DNA of 64,000 nucleotides from Nitrospinaceae bacterium (GCA_029261405.1 JAJDBK010000020.1:1-64000); one strand, 5' to 3'; shown: positions 9,182-17,602, counted from the first letter of the stretch. The notes: generated from the sequence alone by a model not told the origin. Program-made: numbers and translations.

Positions 9182-10336
9182 TTAAGAAAGCCTTTTTTTG
9201 TAATCTTCGAACCCGAAGCCCCGGATATTATGATAATTCCCATCTACTCTCCATATACCTATGGAAGGGAGTGGCACGCCGTTAAACGTGTTGTTTTTCA
9301 CCATTGAGTAGATCAGCATGTCGCAAAAAACAAGCCGGTCACCTGGCGATAATCGCCCCGGAAACGAATAATCACCGATAATGTCTCCGGCAAGACATGT
9401 GCCGCCTCCCAGTCTGTATGTAAATGGATAAGTCGCAGGAGCGCCTGCGCCGATAATTTCGGGGCGATATGGCATTTCCAGGACATCGGGCATATGAGCG
9501 GTCGCAGAGACATCAAGAATCGCTATGTCGATTTCGTTATGGACAATATCGATCACCGACCCCACCAGTACCCCGGCATTAAGCGCAATGGCTTCCCCCG
9601 GCTCCAGAATAACTTCTACGTCATACCTCTCCGAAAAATCTCGTATCAGGCTAACGAGCTTCTCAAGGTTGTAATCGGGACGGGTGATGTGATGACCTCC
9701 TCCAAAATTCACCCAATCCATTCCCTTTATGACGTGGCCGAATTTTTTCTCTACCGACTTGAGGGCCACCTCCAGTTCATCAGGCGAGTTTTCACACAAA
9801 GCGTGGAAATGCAGACCGGTCACCCCTTCAAGGCAGGTTTCGTCAAACTCGGTCAGTGTGATACCTAGACGGGAGTGACGCACGCATGGGTTGTAAAGTT
9901 CAGTCTTTACCACCGAACATTCAGGGTTAATTCGCAAGCCGATCTTTATCTCTTTACCCGAACTTGCGATTGCGCCCCGGTAACGATGAAGTTGATTAAA
10001 AGAGTTGAAAACCAGATGGTCGCTTATACGAATGATCTCATCTATTTCGCTCTCCTTGACAGCTGGAGCGTAGAAGTGGACCTGCCCTTCAAACTCTTCC
10101 TGGCCCAGACGGGCTTCATTTACAGAGCTTGCAGATACACCCGGAAGGTATTCCCGGATAATCGGGAACAGGGACCACATGGCAAACCCCTTCAATGCGA
10201 GGATAATGGAGCATCCGGCGTCTCTTTGAACTTTTGCCAGGATTTCGAGGTTTTTTCTCAGTTTCTCCTCTTCGCAAACGTAAGCCGGAGAGGGAACCTT
10301 GTACGGATCGAAGGTCACAATACCTGTTCTTGCCAC
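9182..10336 (-). CDS. nspC: Carboxynorspermidine/carboxyspermidine decarboxylase
   Basis: A 384-residue PLP-dependent decarboxylase of the alanine-racemase fold. The PLP lysine lies in LALKGFAMW near residue 45. Other family features are the LRINPECS strand, the HFHALCEN segment, the FGGGHHIT glycine loop, EPGEA and the C-terminal CLAGD substrate-site motif. It removes the carboxyl group from carboxy(nor)spermidine, the last step of the dehydrogenase-decarboxylase route to spermidine or norspermidine. Its GTG start lies 22 bp inside the end of the upstream synthase gene, indicating coupled translation. Whether the product is spermidine or norspermidine cannot be read from the sequence. Confidence 0.93.
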   Translation of the reverse strand: MARTGIVTFDPYKVPSPAYVCEEEKLRKNLEILAKVQRDAGCSIILALKGFAMWSLFPIIREYLPGVSASSVNEARLGQEEFEGQVHFYAPAVKESEIDEIIRISDHLVFNSFNQLHRYRGAIASSGKEIKIGLRINPECSVVKTELYNPCVRHSRLGITLTEFDETCLEGVTGLHFHALCENSPDELEVALKSVEKKFGHVIKGMDWVNFGGGHHITRPDYNLEKLVSLIRDFSERYDVEVILEPGEAIALNAGVLVGSVIDIVHNEIDIAILDVSATAHMPDVLEMPYRPEIIGAGAPATYPFTYRLGGGTCLAGDIIGDYSFPGRLSPGDRLVFCDMLIYSMVKNNTFNGVPLPSIGIWRVDGNYHNIRGFGFEDYKKRLS

Positions 10337-11493
10337 GGAAGACCGTAGGCGTTAAGGTCGGCCATGAACGGATCGGGATCGAACTGCTCCATATTAAAAA
10401 CCCCCTTGCCAGCCCACTTGCCTTCAAGCATCATCTTCGCGCCGATCATGGCCGGGACACCGGTGGTATAGGAAATCGCTTGCGAGCCGACATCACGGTA
10501 CGCCTCTTCATGGTCGCAGATGTTATAGATATAACGGCGCTTCTCTTCTCCATCCCTGATCCCGTCAACTATGCAACCGATGCAGGTTTTCCCTTTTGTG
10601 CGCGATCCCAGGTCAGCAGGATTCGGCATTACCGCCTGCAACACCTTTAAAGGCGCTATCTTGACACCATCAACCTCCACCTCGTCAATCCTCGTCATGC
10701 CGACGTTCTGTAATACCTCAAGGTGTTTTAGATAACTTTCACCAAAAGTCATCCAGAAACGGATGCGCTTAATTTCAGGGAAGTGTTTTACCAGCGACTC
10801 CATCTCCTCATGGTAGAGCAGGTATTTTTCACGTTTGCCCACGCCGGGAAAATCGAAACTGTCGTGAACAGAAAGGGGAGGGGTTGTTTTCCACTTTCCG
10901 TCCTCGTAGTATTTACCCTCCTGAGTGATCTCTCTGAGGTTTATCTCCAGGTTGAAGTTTGTGGCGAAGGGAAGGCCGTGATCGCCGCCATTGGCGTCGA
11001 GGATGTCGATATACTTCATCTCGTCGAAGTGATTTTTATTCATGTGAGCAATAAAAACGTTCGTTACGCCCGGATCGAACCCCGATCCCAGAAGCGCCAT
11101 GATTCCCCGTTCCTTAAACCGCCCGTGATAAGCCCACTGTTCCTTATACTCGAAACCGGGTCTCTCAGGGTGTTCGTAGTTGGCCGTATCGAGATAATTA
11201 ACCCCGGTGCGCAGGCACGCCTCCATGATGGTCAGGTCCTGGTAGGGGAGGGCGGTATTGACAACAAGATCCGGTTGTTTTTTCTCTATCAGTGAAACAA
11301 GGTCGTCAACATTGTCAGCATCGACCTGCGCTACGTCGATGTCATTCCCGCCGATCAACCGCCGGACCTTTTCGCACGACTGCGCCCTGCGACTGGCCAG
11401 CGTGATCTCCTCGAAGATATCGGGTAATCGAGCCGATTTGTGGGCGACCACCGATCCGACTCCGCCCATTCCGATAAGAATTACTTTTCCCAT
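10315..11493 (-). CDS. Carboxy(nor)spermidine synthase (saccharopine dehydrogenase-like)
   Basis: A 392-residue NADPH-dependent oxidoreductase of the LYS1/saccharopine dehydrogenase family. The N-terminal Rossmann fingerprint is GMGGVGSVVAHK. The central part has DTANYEHPE and LGSGFDPGVTNVF, typical of carboxynorspermidine dehydrogenases. It condenses L-aspartate semialdehyde with a diamine (putrescine or diaminopropane). The gene precedes and overlaps nspC, giving a complete two-step polyamine unit. The start ATG follows a GGAAT ribosome site. Upstream lies the 0.7-kb gap at 11494-12226. A true lysine-pathway saccharopine dehydrogenase is less likely given the nspC partner. Confidence 0.92.
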   Translation of the reverse strand: MGKVILIGMGGVGSVVAHKSARLPDIFEEITLASRRAQSCEKVRRLIGGNDIDVAQVDADNVDDLVSLIEKKQPDLVVNTALPYQDLTIMEACLRTGVNYLDTANYEHPERPGFEYKEQWAYHGRFKERGIMALLGSGFDPGVTNVFIAHMNKNHFDEMKYIDILDANGGDHGLPFATNFNLEINLREITQEGKYYEDGKWKTTPPLSVHDSFDFPGVGKREKYLLYHEEMESLVKHFPEIKRIRFWMTFGESYLKHLEVLQNVGMTRIDEVEVDGVKIAPLKVLQAVMPNPADLGSRTKGKTCIGCIVDGIRDGEEKRRYIYNICDHEEAYRDVGSQAISYTTGVPAMIGAKMMLEGKWAGKGVFNMEQFDPDPFMADLNAYGLPWQEQVL

Positions 11494-11970
11494 ATTCCGT
11501 CACGCTTATCCAAAATATTGTTGTCTTGATCCATCAACTTTCTACTTTGCTATATAGTAGCTCTATTTATCTGCAACTCGTCTTTTTACTTCAGCTATCA
11601 TCCAGTCCGGTTCGGCGCTACCGGTCTTTATACCAGAGCGGGCGCTATGTGGTCTCCCGACTGACGACCTACAAGGCTGACAGTTAGGTTACCGCGGTGT
11701 CCAGTGCGATATTCTGATTTCTCCAATAGCCGCCTCCCGTCACCCGCTGGTGCGGAACTCAGATCAAGTCTGGTCAGCGAAGAGAGTAGCGAAACCCACC
11801 AGCGTCCCCGGAATAACGTTCATGATTCGGCTCATAGTATTGCTATCTTACTTTTGGATAATAAATAGTAAGACATTTTGCTTAGATCGACTCGTTAATG
11901 CAATATTTGCGGGATTATACCTGGGATAATACGTATGTCAGTCGATTACTTTGCTGGTAGCTTTTAGATC

Positions 11971-11992
11971 GGTCAATGGATAATTATTGACC
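11971..11992. promoter_or_regulatory. Perfect 7-8-7 inverted repeat, possible operator
   Basis: GGTCAAT, eight bases, then ATTGACC form a perfect dyad about 235 bp upstream of the Fur-family gene. Ten bases to the right is a TATAAT box, so a bound protein could control that promoter. The same 7-8-7 geometry with CAAT/ATTG inner arms recurs at 19321-19342. The binding protein is unknown. Confidence 0.4.
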
Positions 11993-12141
11993 ATTTGTCT
12001 TTATAATGAGAGTTGGACGTGTATAATCACGAGTCAGGAATTGATCTAAATGCCAGATAATAAAGCTTGAGGATGAATCGTTCTGAGCTTTTCGTTTGTC
12101 GTAATGGTTTGGGCCAATTTAGATGAAATATATCCTTATAT

Positions 12142-12171
12142 TTGAATTTGAGTAAGTCCGAGTGGTATAAT
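12142..12171 (+). promoter_or_regulatory. Sigma-70-type promoter for the fur-like/ppa operon
   Basis: The -35 hexamer TTGAAT (12142-12147) is separated by 18 bp from a perfect -10 TATAAT (12166-12171). Transcription would begin near 12178, leaving a leader of about 50 nt before the ATG at 12227. Confidence 0.6.
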
Positions 12172-12226
12172 GAGTCTCAGGTTGTAAATGGGCAGACGCA
12201 ATTTTTTAAATCAAGGGAACTTATCG

Positions 12227-12688
12227 ATGGCATTATTAAGCGGTGTGGCGCCTTCAACGGCGGAAATAATAGACCTGCTAAGAGAACACGGTATCTCCTC
12301 AACTCTTCAACGGGTTGAGATCGCCAGACTCTTCTTTACGAGACCCCAGCATATATCCGCCGACCAGACGCTGGATCTTGTCAATAACGGCAAGACGGTT
12401 GTGTCCAAGGCTACAGTTTACAACACTTTAAGTCTTTTTTCGAGGATGGGTCTGGTACGCGAGATCGTCGCCGACCCTACCAAGGTCTTCTATGAGCCGA
12501 AGAACAAATACCATCATCACTACTACGATGTCGATACACAGACCCTCACCGATGTAGATCCGAACCTGGTAAAAATCGACTCGTTGCCGGAACCACCGGA
12601 CGGGGCGACTTTTCTTGGGGTGGATGTTGTTATACGGATAAGCTCCAGAAACCATAAACAGCAACTTGAAAATTCGGTGAGCTTGTAA
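12227..12688 (+). CDS. Fur-family metalloregulator lacking the C-terminal CxxC zinc site
   Basis: About 153 residues from the ATG at 12227, preceded by AAGGGA; an in-frame ATG at 12188 has no ribosome site. The winged helix is typical (LREHGISSTLQRVEIARLFF, then VSKATVYNTLSLFSRMGLV). The dimer domain keeps a histidine cluster (HHHYYDVDT), but neither CxxC pair of classical Fur/PerR is present. In this respect it resembles Irr-like members. The stop codon is immediately followed by the ppa start, so the two genes are cotranscribed. It probably senses iron, heme, manganese or peroxide; the sequence does not decide which. Confidence 0.85.
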   Translation: MALLSGVAPSTAEIIDLLREHGISSTLQRVEIARLFFTRPQHISADQTLDLVNNGKTVVSKATVYNTLSLFSRMGLVREIVADPTKVFYEPKNKYHHHYYDVDTQTLTDVDPNLVKIDSLPEPPDGATFLGVDVVIRISSRNHKQQLENSVSL

Positions 12689-13282
12689 TTGACCCATCCA
12701 TGGTTTGATATCAGCGCCGGGAAAAACGCCCCGACTTATGTAACAGCGTTTATCGAAATTGAAAGCCAGTCGCGACTGAAGCTTGAGTTAGACAAAGATA
12801 CCGGATATCTGAAAGTAGACAGAGTCTTGCACGGCGCGGTCCACTATCCGCACAGCTACGGTTTTATTCCGCAGACCTACTGCGACGACAAAGACCCCCT
12901 CGATATTTTCGTTCTCTGTTCGGAAACTATTCCGTCTGGAACTATCGTTGAAGCCAGAGTGATCGGCCTCATGCGAATGACCGATCAGGGGGAGTTGGAC
13001 GACAAGGTTCTTGCGGTGGCGGCGTATGATCCGGCTTACACAGAAATATTCAATATCACACAGCTTCCCGTATACCAGAGAAGGGAAATGAGAAAATTCT
13101 TCGAGGAGTATAAAACCCTGGAGAATAAGGAGGTCAAGGTTTCAGACTTCCTGAACCACGATGACGCGGCTCTAGCGGTTACCGAAGCGATGCTTTTTTA
13201 TAAAAGAGAGAGAGATAATCTGTTTAGAAAGTATGGTCGTGGGGAGAGCGTTTCAGACGGAAGAAAAATAGCTTTGAAATAA
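12689..13282 (+). CDS. ppa: Inorganic pyrophosphatase, family I
   Basis: A 197-residue soluble family I pyrophosphatase that hydrolyses PPi to drive biosynthesis. The signature DKDPLDIFVL holds the metal-binding aspartates. KLELDKDTG and HGAVHYPHSYGFIPQTYCDD form the rest of the active site. The start is TTG at 12689, directly after the regulator's TAA; this gives the family's usual N-terminus (THPWFDISAGKNAP), and GGTGAG lies upstream. A Fur-family regulator translationally adjacent to ppa is uncommon. Confidence 0.95.
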   Translation: MTHPWFDISAGKNAPTYVTAFIEIESQSRLKLELDKDTGYLKVDRVLHGAVHYPHSYGFIPQTYCDDKDPLDIFVLCSETIPSGTIVEARVIGLMRMTDQGELDDKVLAVAAYDPAYTEIFNITQLPVYQRREMRKFFEEYKTLENKEVKVSDFLNHDDAALAVTEAMLFYKRERDNLFRKYGRGESVSDGRKIALK

Positions 13283-13292
13283 TATTTTCGGG

Positions 13293-13802
13293 ATGGGTAA
13301 AATGCGGTTTCATAACATTGCGGTTCTTCTTTTATCAGCCTCCATTATCGCCTGTGGCGGGAGTGGGGGATCGGCAACGGACACATCCACAACCTCCGGG
13401 ACCACCACATATACCGGTACCCTTACCTACGATAGCTTTACACTTGCAGGGTTCACTGCAAACCAGTTGGCCTCCTGCTCTGTAAGCGGCCTGGTAAACA
13501 TGACCATCTACGAAGACGGTACCATCAGCGCCACCACATACGATCCAACCGCTACGTCAGTAAGCGCCGCATGTCAATACATTGACGAGATTTTTGCCGC
13601 CGAGTGGAGCGGTTCGGCCACCGATACCACGTTTACAGTCAGCGGGTCGGCGGATGGGCCGAATGTTACCATGAACGCTACAGCCAGCGGTACATATACC
13701 GATACCACGGTAGACGGGTCGGGAACAGCCTCCATAGTCGGCAAGTCCGCTTCATCGTCCATTTCCGCAAGTTTCACCTTTCACCTTGACGCGGTGCAAT
13801 AG
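13293..13802 (+). CDS. Small Ser/Thr-rich lipoprotein of unknown function
   Basis: A 169-residue predicted lipoprotein. A short basic start and hydrophobic stretch (IAVLLLSASII) end in a lipobox-like IIAC followed by GGSGGS. The mature part is rich in Thr, Ser, Gly and Asp with regularly spaced strands (for example TTYTGTLTYDSF and TDTTVDGSGTASI), suggesting a beta-sandwich or adhesin-like fold. It has one internal cysteine pair. It starts 10 bp after ppa; an ATG at 13302 is an alternative start. No family is recognised. Confidence 0.7.
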   Translation: MGKMRFHNIAVLLLSASIIACGGSGGSATDTSTTSGTTTYTGTLTYDSFTLAGFTANQLASCSVSGLVNMTIYEDGTISATTYDPTATSVSAACQYIDEIFAAEWSGSATDTTFTVSGSADGPNVTMNATASGTYTDTTVDGSGTASIVGKSASSSISASFTFHLDAVQ

Positions 13803-13881
13803 TAGCCAAACCTGCGCCTCTGGAATCACAAATCCACCCTTAACTTCAAGGTTCAACTTTTGTTGGAACCTGTCTTCCTGG

Positions 13882-14121
13882 GAGTCTGTCGGACTTGGGA
13901 TGATTCTGCTACAAAGTGGTGCGACCACAGCGATATGGTGGTGCGACCACAGCGATATGGTGGCTCGACCACAGCGATATGGCCCGGTTTCGGCCAGATT
14001 TTCCGCCCTTTTTCGGCGAATAGGTCCACTATCCACCTCAAAAGCGCAATAAATCTGACTCAAAACCTTATCGCTGTGGCCGAGCCACTTCGCGAACGAA
14101 CCCCCAAGTCCGACAGACTCC
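13882..14121. mobile_element. MITE-like non-autonomous element, copy 1 (240 bp)
   Basis: The element is bounded by a perfect 19-bp terminal inverted repeat: GGAGTCTGTCGGACTTGGG at 13882-13900 and its complement at 14103-14121. The body matches copy 2 (24151-24312) in reverse orientation, including the shared core CCGCCCTTTTTCGGCGAATA and CTGACTCAAAACC. It has no ORF of its own. TG flanks both sides, compatible with a 2-bp target duplication. Relative to copy 2 it carries extra palindromic units at 13915-13980 and 14066-14088. It lies between a lipoprotein gene and the lipase gene. Confidence 0.85.
13915..13980 (+). repeat. Three 22-bp tandem repeats inside MITE copy 1
   Basis: Three head-to-tail 22-bp units end in CGACCACAGCGATAT; the third differs by a GC-for-TG change. 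Each unit contains a small dyad (GTGGT-GCG-ACCAC). A fourth, inverted unit lies at 14066-14088 and can pair with the third. Copy 2 of the element lacks all four units, so they were gained or lost as a block. Confidence 0.85.
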
Positions 14122-14162
14122 TGGTATCGTATTTCAATTTACCTGTTCTGGAGCGTAATCAA

Positions 14163-16694
14163 ATGATTATTCGTATGTTGGTGATCTTTCTGGTTATAAG
14201 CTTAATACCACATGGCGTCTACGCTTCGGATGAAACAGAAGATTACTCCCTGACGATAAGTGGTGGTATCAGTCTCGGCGCTTACGAGGCGGGACTAAAC
14301 TTTACCCTGCTTAAACTGATGAAGAAAAACTCCGACAGACTGAGACTTGTCGGCGTCACCGGCGCCTCGGCCGGTAACGTGAACGCCGTCATGAGCGCTA
14401 TTACATGGTGCAGGAACGATTTCCCCGAAGAGCTGACCGACAATATTTTTTGGGATACATGGATTCCGATAGGAATGGACACCCTTTTTCCCGGAACGAA
14501 ACCGGTCGAAGAGTATATGAAATTGTACGACAACGCCTATGCCGGAATAGACTACAAGGGAAGTTTATCGCCATTTTCGCCCCTTGCGGGAAAATATCCC
14601 TCTTACGAAAAGTCGGATGGACTGCTTACACGTCGGGCGACAAACTTCATTACCGGCAAACTTGCAAACTCTCTTACCGAAGTGGATGTCGATGCAAATT
14701 GCGCTCTCTCCCTCGGCATTACACTGACAAAGGCTGATCCTGCGAAAGTAAGAATTCTTCCTGAGGCGGCCGCCAAGGAGCTTAACAGCCAGAAATTCAT
14801 CCTCCCCCTTATGGTAAAAGGGGAGGGGGGGCGAATTTCGATAACCAATCAGCAGTTGCCTCTCCCGGCCGATTCGTGCGAATACAATGACTGCTCACAT
14901 CTGAAAAAAAATAGCGACTACCTTCTTACCACATCGGGGCTGGCATTGAGGCTTCCATCGGTTACCGGGAAAAATTCGGACACCATATCTATCGAAGCCC
15001 TTCTGCGGGCGGTAAAGGCTTCAGCCGCTTTCCCTGTGGCTTTCGGTCCCGTGGACGTCTATAACTGCGCGGGTGATTTTGGCGCCGGGAAAAAGAGAGG
15101 TTCGATAGAAGGGAAATATTACTGCCCCGGACAGGAGGTGAGGTCGGACCGGTTCATCGACGGCGGCGCTTTCGATAACATACCTGTAGGGCTGGCCGCT
15201 TTACAGCTTAAAAACTGGAAGAAAACAGGCGGCGACGTAGACGAAAAAAAAGTCACCTATATTTTCATGGATCCGGGCAGAAGAAGGGTCGGAGCGGGAC
15301 CGGAGACAGGCGCCGAGAATAAATCGAGCAAAGGTTTTGAAAAATTCTGGATCAATTATGTAGGCGATTTTGTGGACAGCGCCGCAGATACCGAGCTTGT
15401 TAATACTGTTGTCCGGTATCCGTTTTTCGCAAAAAGATTGAAGATATCGAACCGGTACTCCCCTTTGACCGGCGATTACCTGATGCATTTCGGAGCCTTT
15501 TTTGACCGGCCCTTCCGGGAGTACGATTACTACGCAGGTGTATACGACGCCCTCTGGAATATTGCCAGCCACAGCTGTTCGCCTGATGCAAAAAACATAG
15601 GTTCAGGCGAGTCGATGTTCGAATGTATCGGCGCCAGAATGGAAGCTTACTCAAGGTATATAAAGCTTCCGTTCGGGGAAGAGGCAAAGAGCTCTCCAAA
15701 CAAAGACGCCGGGTTCGTCATTAGAAAACTTGCGATAAGCGAACTTGCATACAGGGAAGTAAAACCGTGGAGCTGGCTTTCGCAACTCCCCGCAACTCCG
15801 CAAAACGGGAATATCAAAAAGATAATGGCGGTTTTGTTTGCTCTGGATACGAGGATAGGGGATCGTTCCGGACTGAATGAAAAAAGCGGTGGTTCATGCG
15901 CTGAAGGAAACAGTTTTGAGAATTTTGTCACCTGCGTCCTGTCGCAAGGTTACTCCGGGCGGAACGTGGCTCCAGGCGGGAGTGAGTATGGTATGGAGAG
16001 TAGTCTCGATTCCGCCCGCCAGAATTTTTCGGGAGGATTAAAAAGGTTCGTGATGGAGGCTACCGAGCGTTTGTCCTATATCGAAAGGGAGGATAACGCC
16101 AAGAGCGGAGAGATGGTGGCCGATACCGTAAGATACGCCTTTCGTACACTGCTTGACGTGGAAGAGACGTACCGGGCCAACTGGAACGATTCGGAAACGT
16201 GGGTGATGGAGCTTGATCCCTCATCGGTGCCAGATGACGAAAGCGAGTGGGGAGAGAAACTGGCCCACGCGCTCCCATACCGTCTTGGGGTCAACTCTTC
16301 CGGGGGTGGCATGACGATTGGATACGAGCCTGCGTTATGGTTTCACGATTCCTGGTCGGTGCGTTTTCCTGTGGAGCCGTTGACCAATTCAAATCAGGAC
16401 AACGCAAGCTTTCTTGCTGTCGGCGCGTTGCTCAACTTTGAAACAGGTTTTCCGGGCCTCTCATCTGTCGGGGTTGGAGGAATGCGGTTTCATGACTGGT
16501 CCAAAGATTATTCGGAGGAGAGTTGGGGCGCCAGGTTCAGAGTTGGCATAGCTTCAGAGAAATTCTCCGTCTCTTATACCATCAGGGACGCTATCAATGA
16601 ACCGTGGCAGTCGAGCTATTGGATGCTCTCTATCGACGATATGAACGGCGCCCTCTACTGGCTATCCACGATCTTCATACAGGGTGGCCTTTAA
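14163..16694 (+). CDS. Exported patatin-like phospholipase
   Basis: About 843 residues from the ATG at 14163, which has GGAG upstream. The open frame extends left through the MITE to 13860, but that part is element DNA. A signal peptide covers residues 1-21. The patatin triad features are an oxyanion loop SGGISLGAYEAG (33-44), nucleophile S69 in GASAG and D333 in DGG (FIDGGAFDN). The catalytic domain is followed by a long region of about 400 residues ending in aromatic-rich alternating strands (YWMLSIDDMNGALYWL), which may be an outer-membrane barrel or surface domain. It probably hydrolyses acyl esters of lipids in the envelope or outside the cell. Confidence 0.87.
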   Translation: MIIRMLVIFLVISLIPHGVYASDETEDYSLTISGGISLGAYEAGLNFTLLKLMKKNSDRLRLVGVTGASAGNVNAVMSAITWCRNDFPEELTDNIFWDTWIPIGMDTLFPGTKPVEEYMKLYDNAYAGIDYKGSLSPFSPLAGKYPSYEKSDGLLTRRATNFITGKLANSLTEVDVDANCALSLGITLTKADPAKVRILPEAAAKELNSQKFILPLMVKGEGGRISITNQQLPLPADSCEYNDCSHLKKNSDYLLTTSGLALRLPSVTGKNSDTISIEALLRAVKASAAFPVAFGPVDVYNCAGDFGAGKKRGSIEGKYYCPGQEVRSDRFIDGGAFDNIPVGLAALQLKNWKKTGGDVDEKKVTYIFMDPGRRRVGAGPETGAENKSSKGFEKFWINYVGDFVDSAADTELVNTVVRYPFFAKRLKISNRYSPLTGDYLMHFGAFFDRPFREYDYYAGVYDALWNIASHSCSPDAKNIGSGESMFECIGARMEAYSRYIKLPFGEEAKSSPNKDAGFVIRKLAISELAYREVKPWSWLSQLPATPQNGNIKKIMAVLFALDTRIGDRSGLNEKSGGSCAEGNSFENFVTCVLSQGYSGRNVAPGGSEYGMESSLDSARQNFSGGLKRFVMEATERLSYIEREDNAKSGEMVADTVRYAFRTLLDVEETYRANWNDSETWVMELDPSSVPDDESEWGEKLAHALPYRLGVNSSGGGMTIGYEPALWFHDSWSVRFPVEPLTNSNQDNASFLAVGALLNFETGFPGLSSVGVGGMRFHDWSKDYSEESWGARFRVGIASEKFSVSYTIRDAINEPWQSSYWMLSIDDMNGALYWLSTIFIQGGL

Positions 16695-16718
16695 CACCGG
16701 AATGAGGCAGGCAGTAGA

Positions 16719-16841
16719 TCACTCATGCATTTTCCGATACTCCCTGTCGTTGCGTGGCGGGAGCGGTATAGGAGGAATCTTTTTCAGATCATCGATGGTC
16801 AAGTCTTTTGCGCCAGTCATTTTTCCCGCTCCACTGTTCAT
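16719..16841 (-). CDS. 40-residue protein translationally coupled to the ABC permease
   Basis: The ATG at 16839-16841 overlaps the permease stop codon in the four-base ATGA arrangement, which strongly suggests real translation. The product is 40 residues, hydrophilic, with an acidic helix-like middle (TIDDLKKI) and a proline cluster (PPIPLPPR). It has no membrane segment and no cysteine. It is too short to place in a family. By position it is the third gene of the transaldolase-ATPase-permease run and could be a small accessory protein of the exporter. Confidence 0.55.
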   Translation of the reverse strand: MNSGAGKMTGAKDLTIDDLKKIPPIPLPPRNDREYRKMHE

Positions 16842-17599
16842 CTAATTATCCGCCGTTTCACCAGCCTTATAGCTACCGATCCCAGTATCACGCCTGTTAT
16901 AACCAGAAAAAACGCAGGGTACCATCCGCCCACAGGCCACGATCCGTGGAAGAGTGAGCGGGCCAGCGTCACGGCGTGGGTGGCTGGCAGGATCTCCGAA
17001 ACAAATTTCACCATGGCTGGAAGTCTGTCCACCGGAAAAAAAACGCCGGAGAGGAAAAACATCGGCGCGACACATAACGTAAAAAAATAGTTGAAAAATT
17101 CGTAGGTCGGCGCCAGCGCAGAGAAAGAGAGGGCGGCTGCCGCGAATATGAAACCCGTGACCAGAACAACCACCAGCAACGGCGCAATGGATAAACCGGG
17201 CGAATATACTCCCGTAACAGCCATCACGATCAGAACGATGCTCGCCGATATGAGACCTTTTGTTGTGCCCCAGAGTATTTCGCCCAACGCCAGCTCTTCC
17301 ACCGTAATGGGGGTTGATATTATCGATTCGTAAGTCCGCTGGACCGTCATCCGGGTAAAGGAGCCGAACGTACACTCAAACACAGCCGAGTACATCACCG
17401 ATGTCACCACAATACCAGGGGCTATATAGTCGATGTATCCCATTCCTTCAATAGTAGGGATGAAAGAGCCAAGCCCGTACCCCATGGCGAAGAGATAGAA
17501 GAGCGGTTCCCCGACGTTGGTTACGAGGCTCGCTTTTATATGCGTGAGGTAAACAGTGAAATTCCTCAGCCAGACGTAATATATCCTGTGCGTAAACAT
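16838..17599 (-). CDS. ABC-2 type permease (NodJ-like)
   Basis: A 253-residue membrane protein with about six transmembrane helices, the usual size for NodJ-type ABC-2 permeases. Typical features include an N-terminal amphipathic stretch, NVGEPLFYLFAMGYGLG, the cytosolic loop with RTYESIISTPI and the re-entrant region near APMFFLSGVFFPVDRLP. It forms an exporter with the ATPase encoded 3 bp upstream. The substrate (polysaccharide, lipo-oligosaccharide or drug) cannot be inferred. The stop codon overlaps the start of the 40-codon ORF. Confidence 0.92.
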   Translation of the reverse strand: MFTHRIYYVWLRNFTVYLTHIKASLVTNVGEPLFYLFAMGYGLGSFIPTIEGMGYIDYIAPGIVVTSVMYSAVFECTFGSFTRMTVQRTYESIISTPITVEELALGEILWGTTKGLISASIVLIVMAVTGVYSPGLSIAPLLVVVLVTGFIFAAAALSFSALAPTYEFFNYFFTLCVAPMFFLSGVFFPVDRLPAMVKFVSEILPATHAVTLARSLFHGSWPVGGWYPAFFLVITGVILGSVAIRLVKRRIIR

Positions 17600-17602
17600 C
17601 TA

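Larger units (their letters stand above)
11494..12226. other. 0.7-kb gene-free region between divergent units
   Basis: No ORF longer than about 35 codons with plausible content is present. The left part (about 11590-11830) is GC-richer, and on the minus strand ends before a run of A and T; it could be a decayed gene or a structured RNA, but I recognise no RNA family. The right part is AT-rich and carries an inverted repeat (11971-11992), two TATAAT boxes 20 bp apart (12002-12007 and 12022-12027) and the probable fur promoter (12142-12171). Confidence 0.45.

Noticed and set aside
11590-11840. Known small RNA (6S, SRP, RNase P or tmRNA) in the gap upstream of the polyamine genes
   Set aside because: None of the conserved elements of these RNAs could be found on either strand; kept only as an uncertain finding.
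13848-13873. Stem-loop after the lipoprotein gene (AGGTTC/GAACCT arms)
   Set aside because: The stem is bulged and not followed by a T-run; too weak to call a terminator.
13915-13980. Possible small CRISPR-like array
   Set aside because: The three 22-bp units are directly adjacent without spacers and belong to a mobile element; no cas genes are present.
13860-14162. N-terminal extension of the patatin frame through MITE copy 1
   Set aside because: The open frame reads through terminal repeats and tandem repeats of the element; a signal peptide with a ribosome site begins at 14163.
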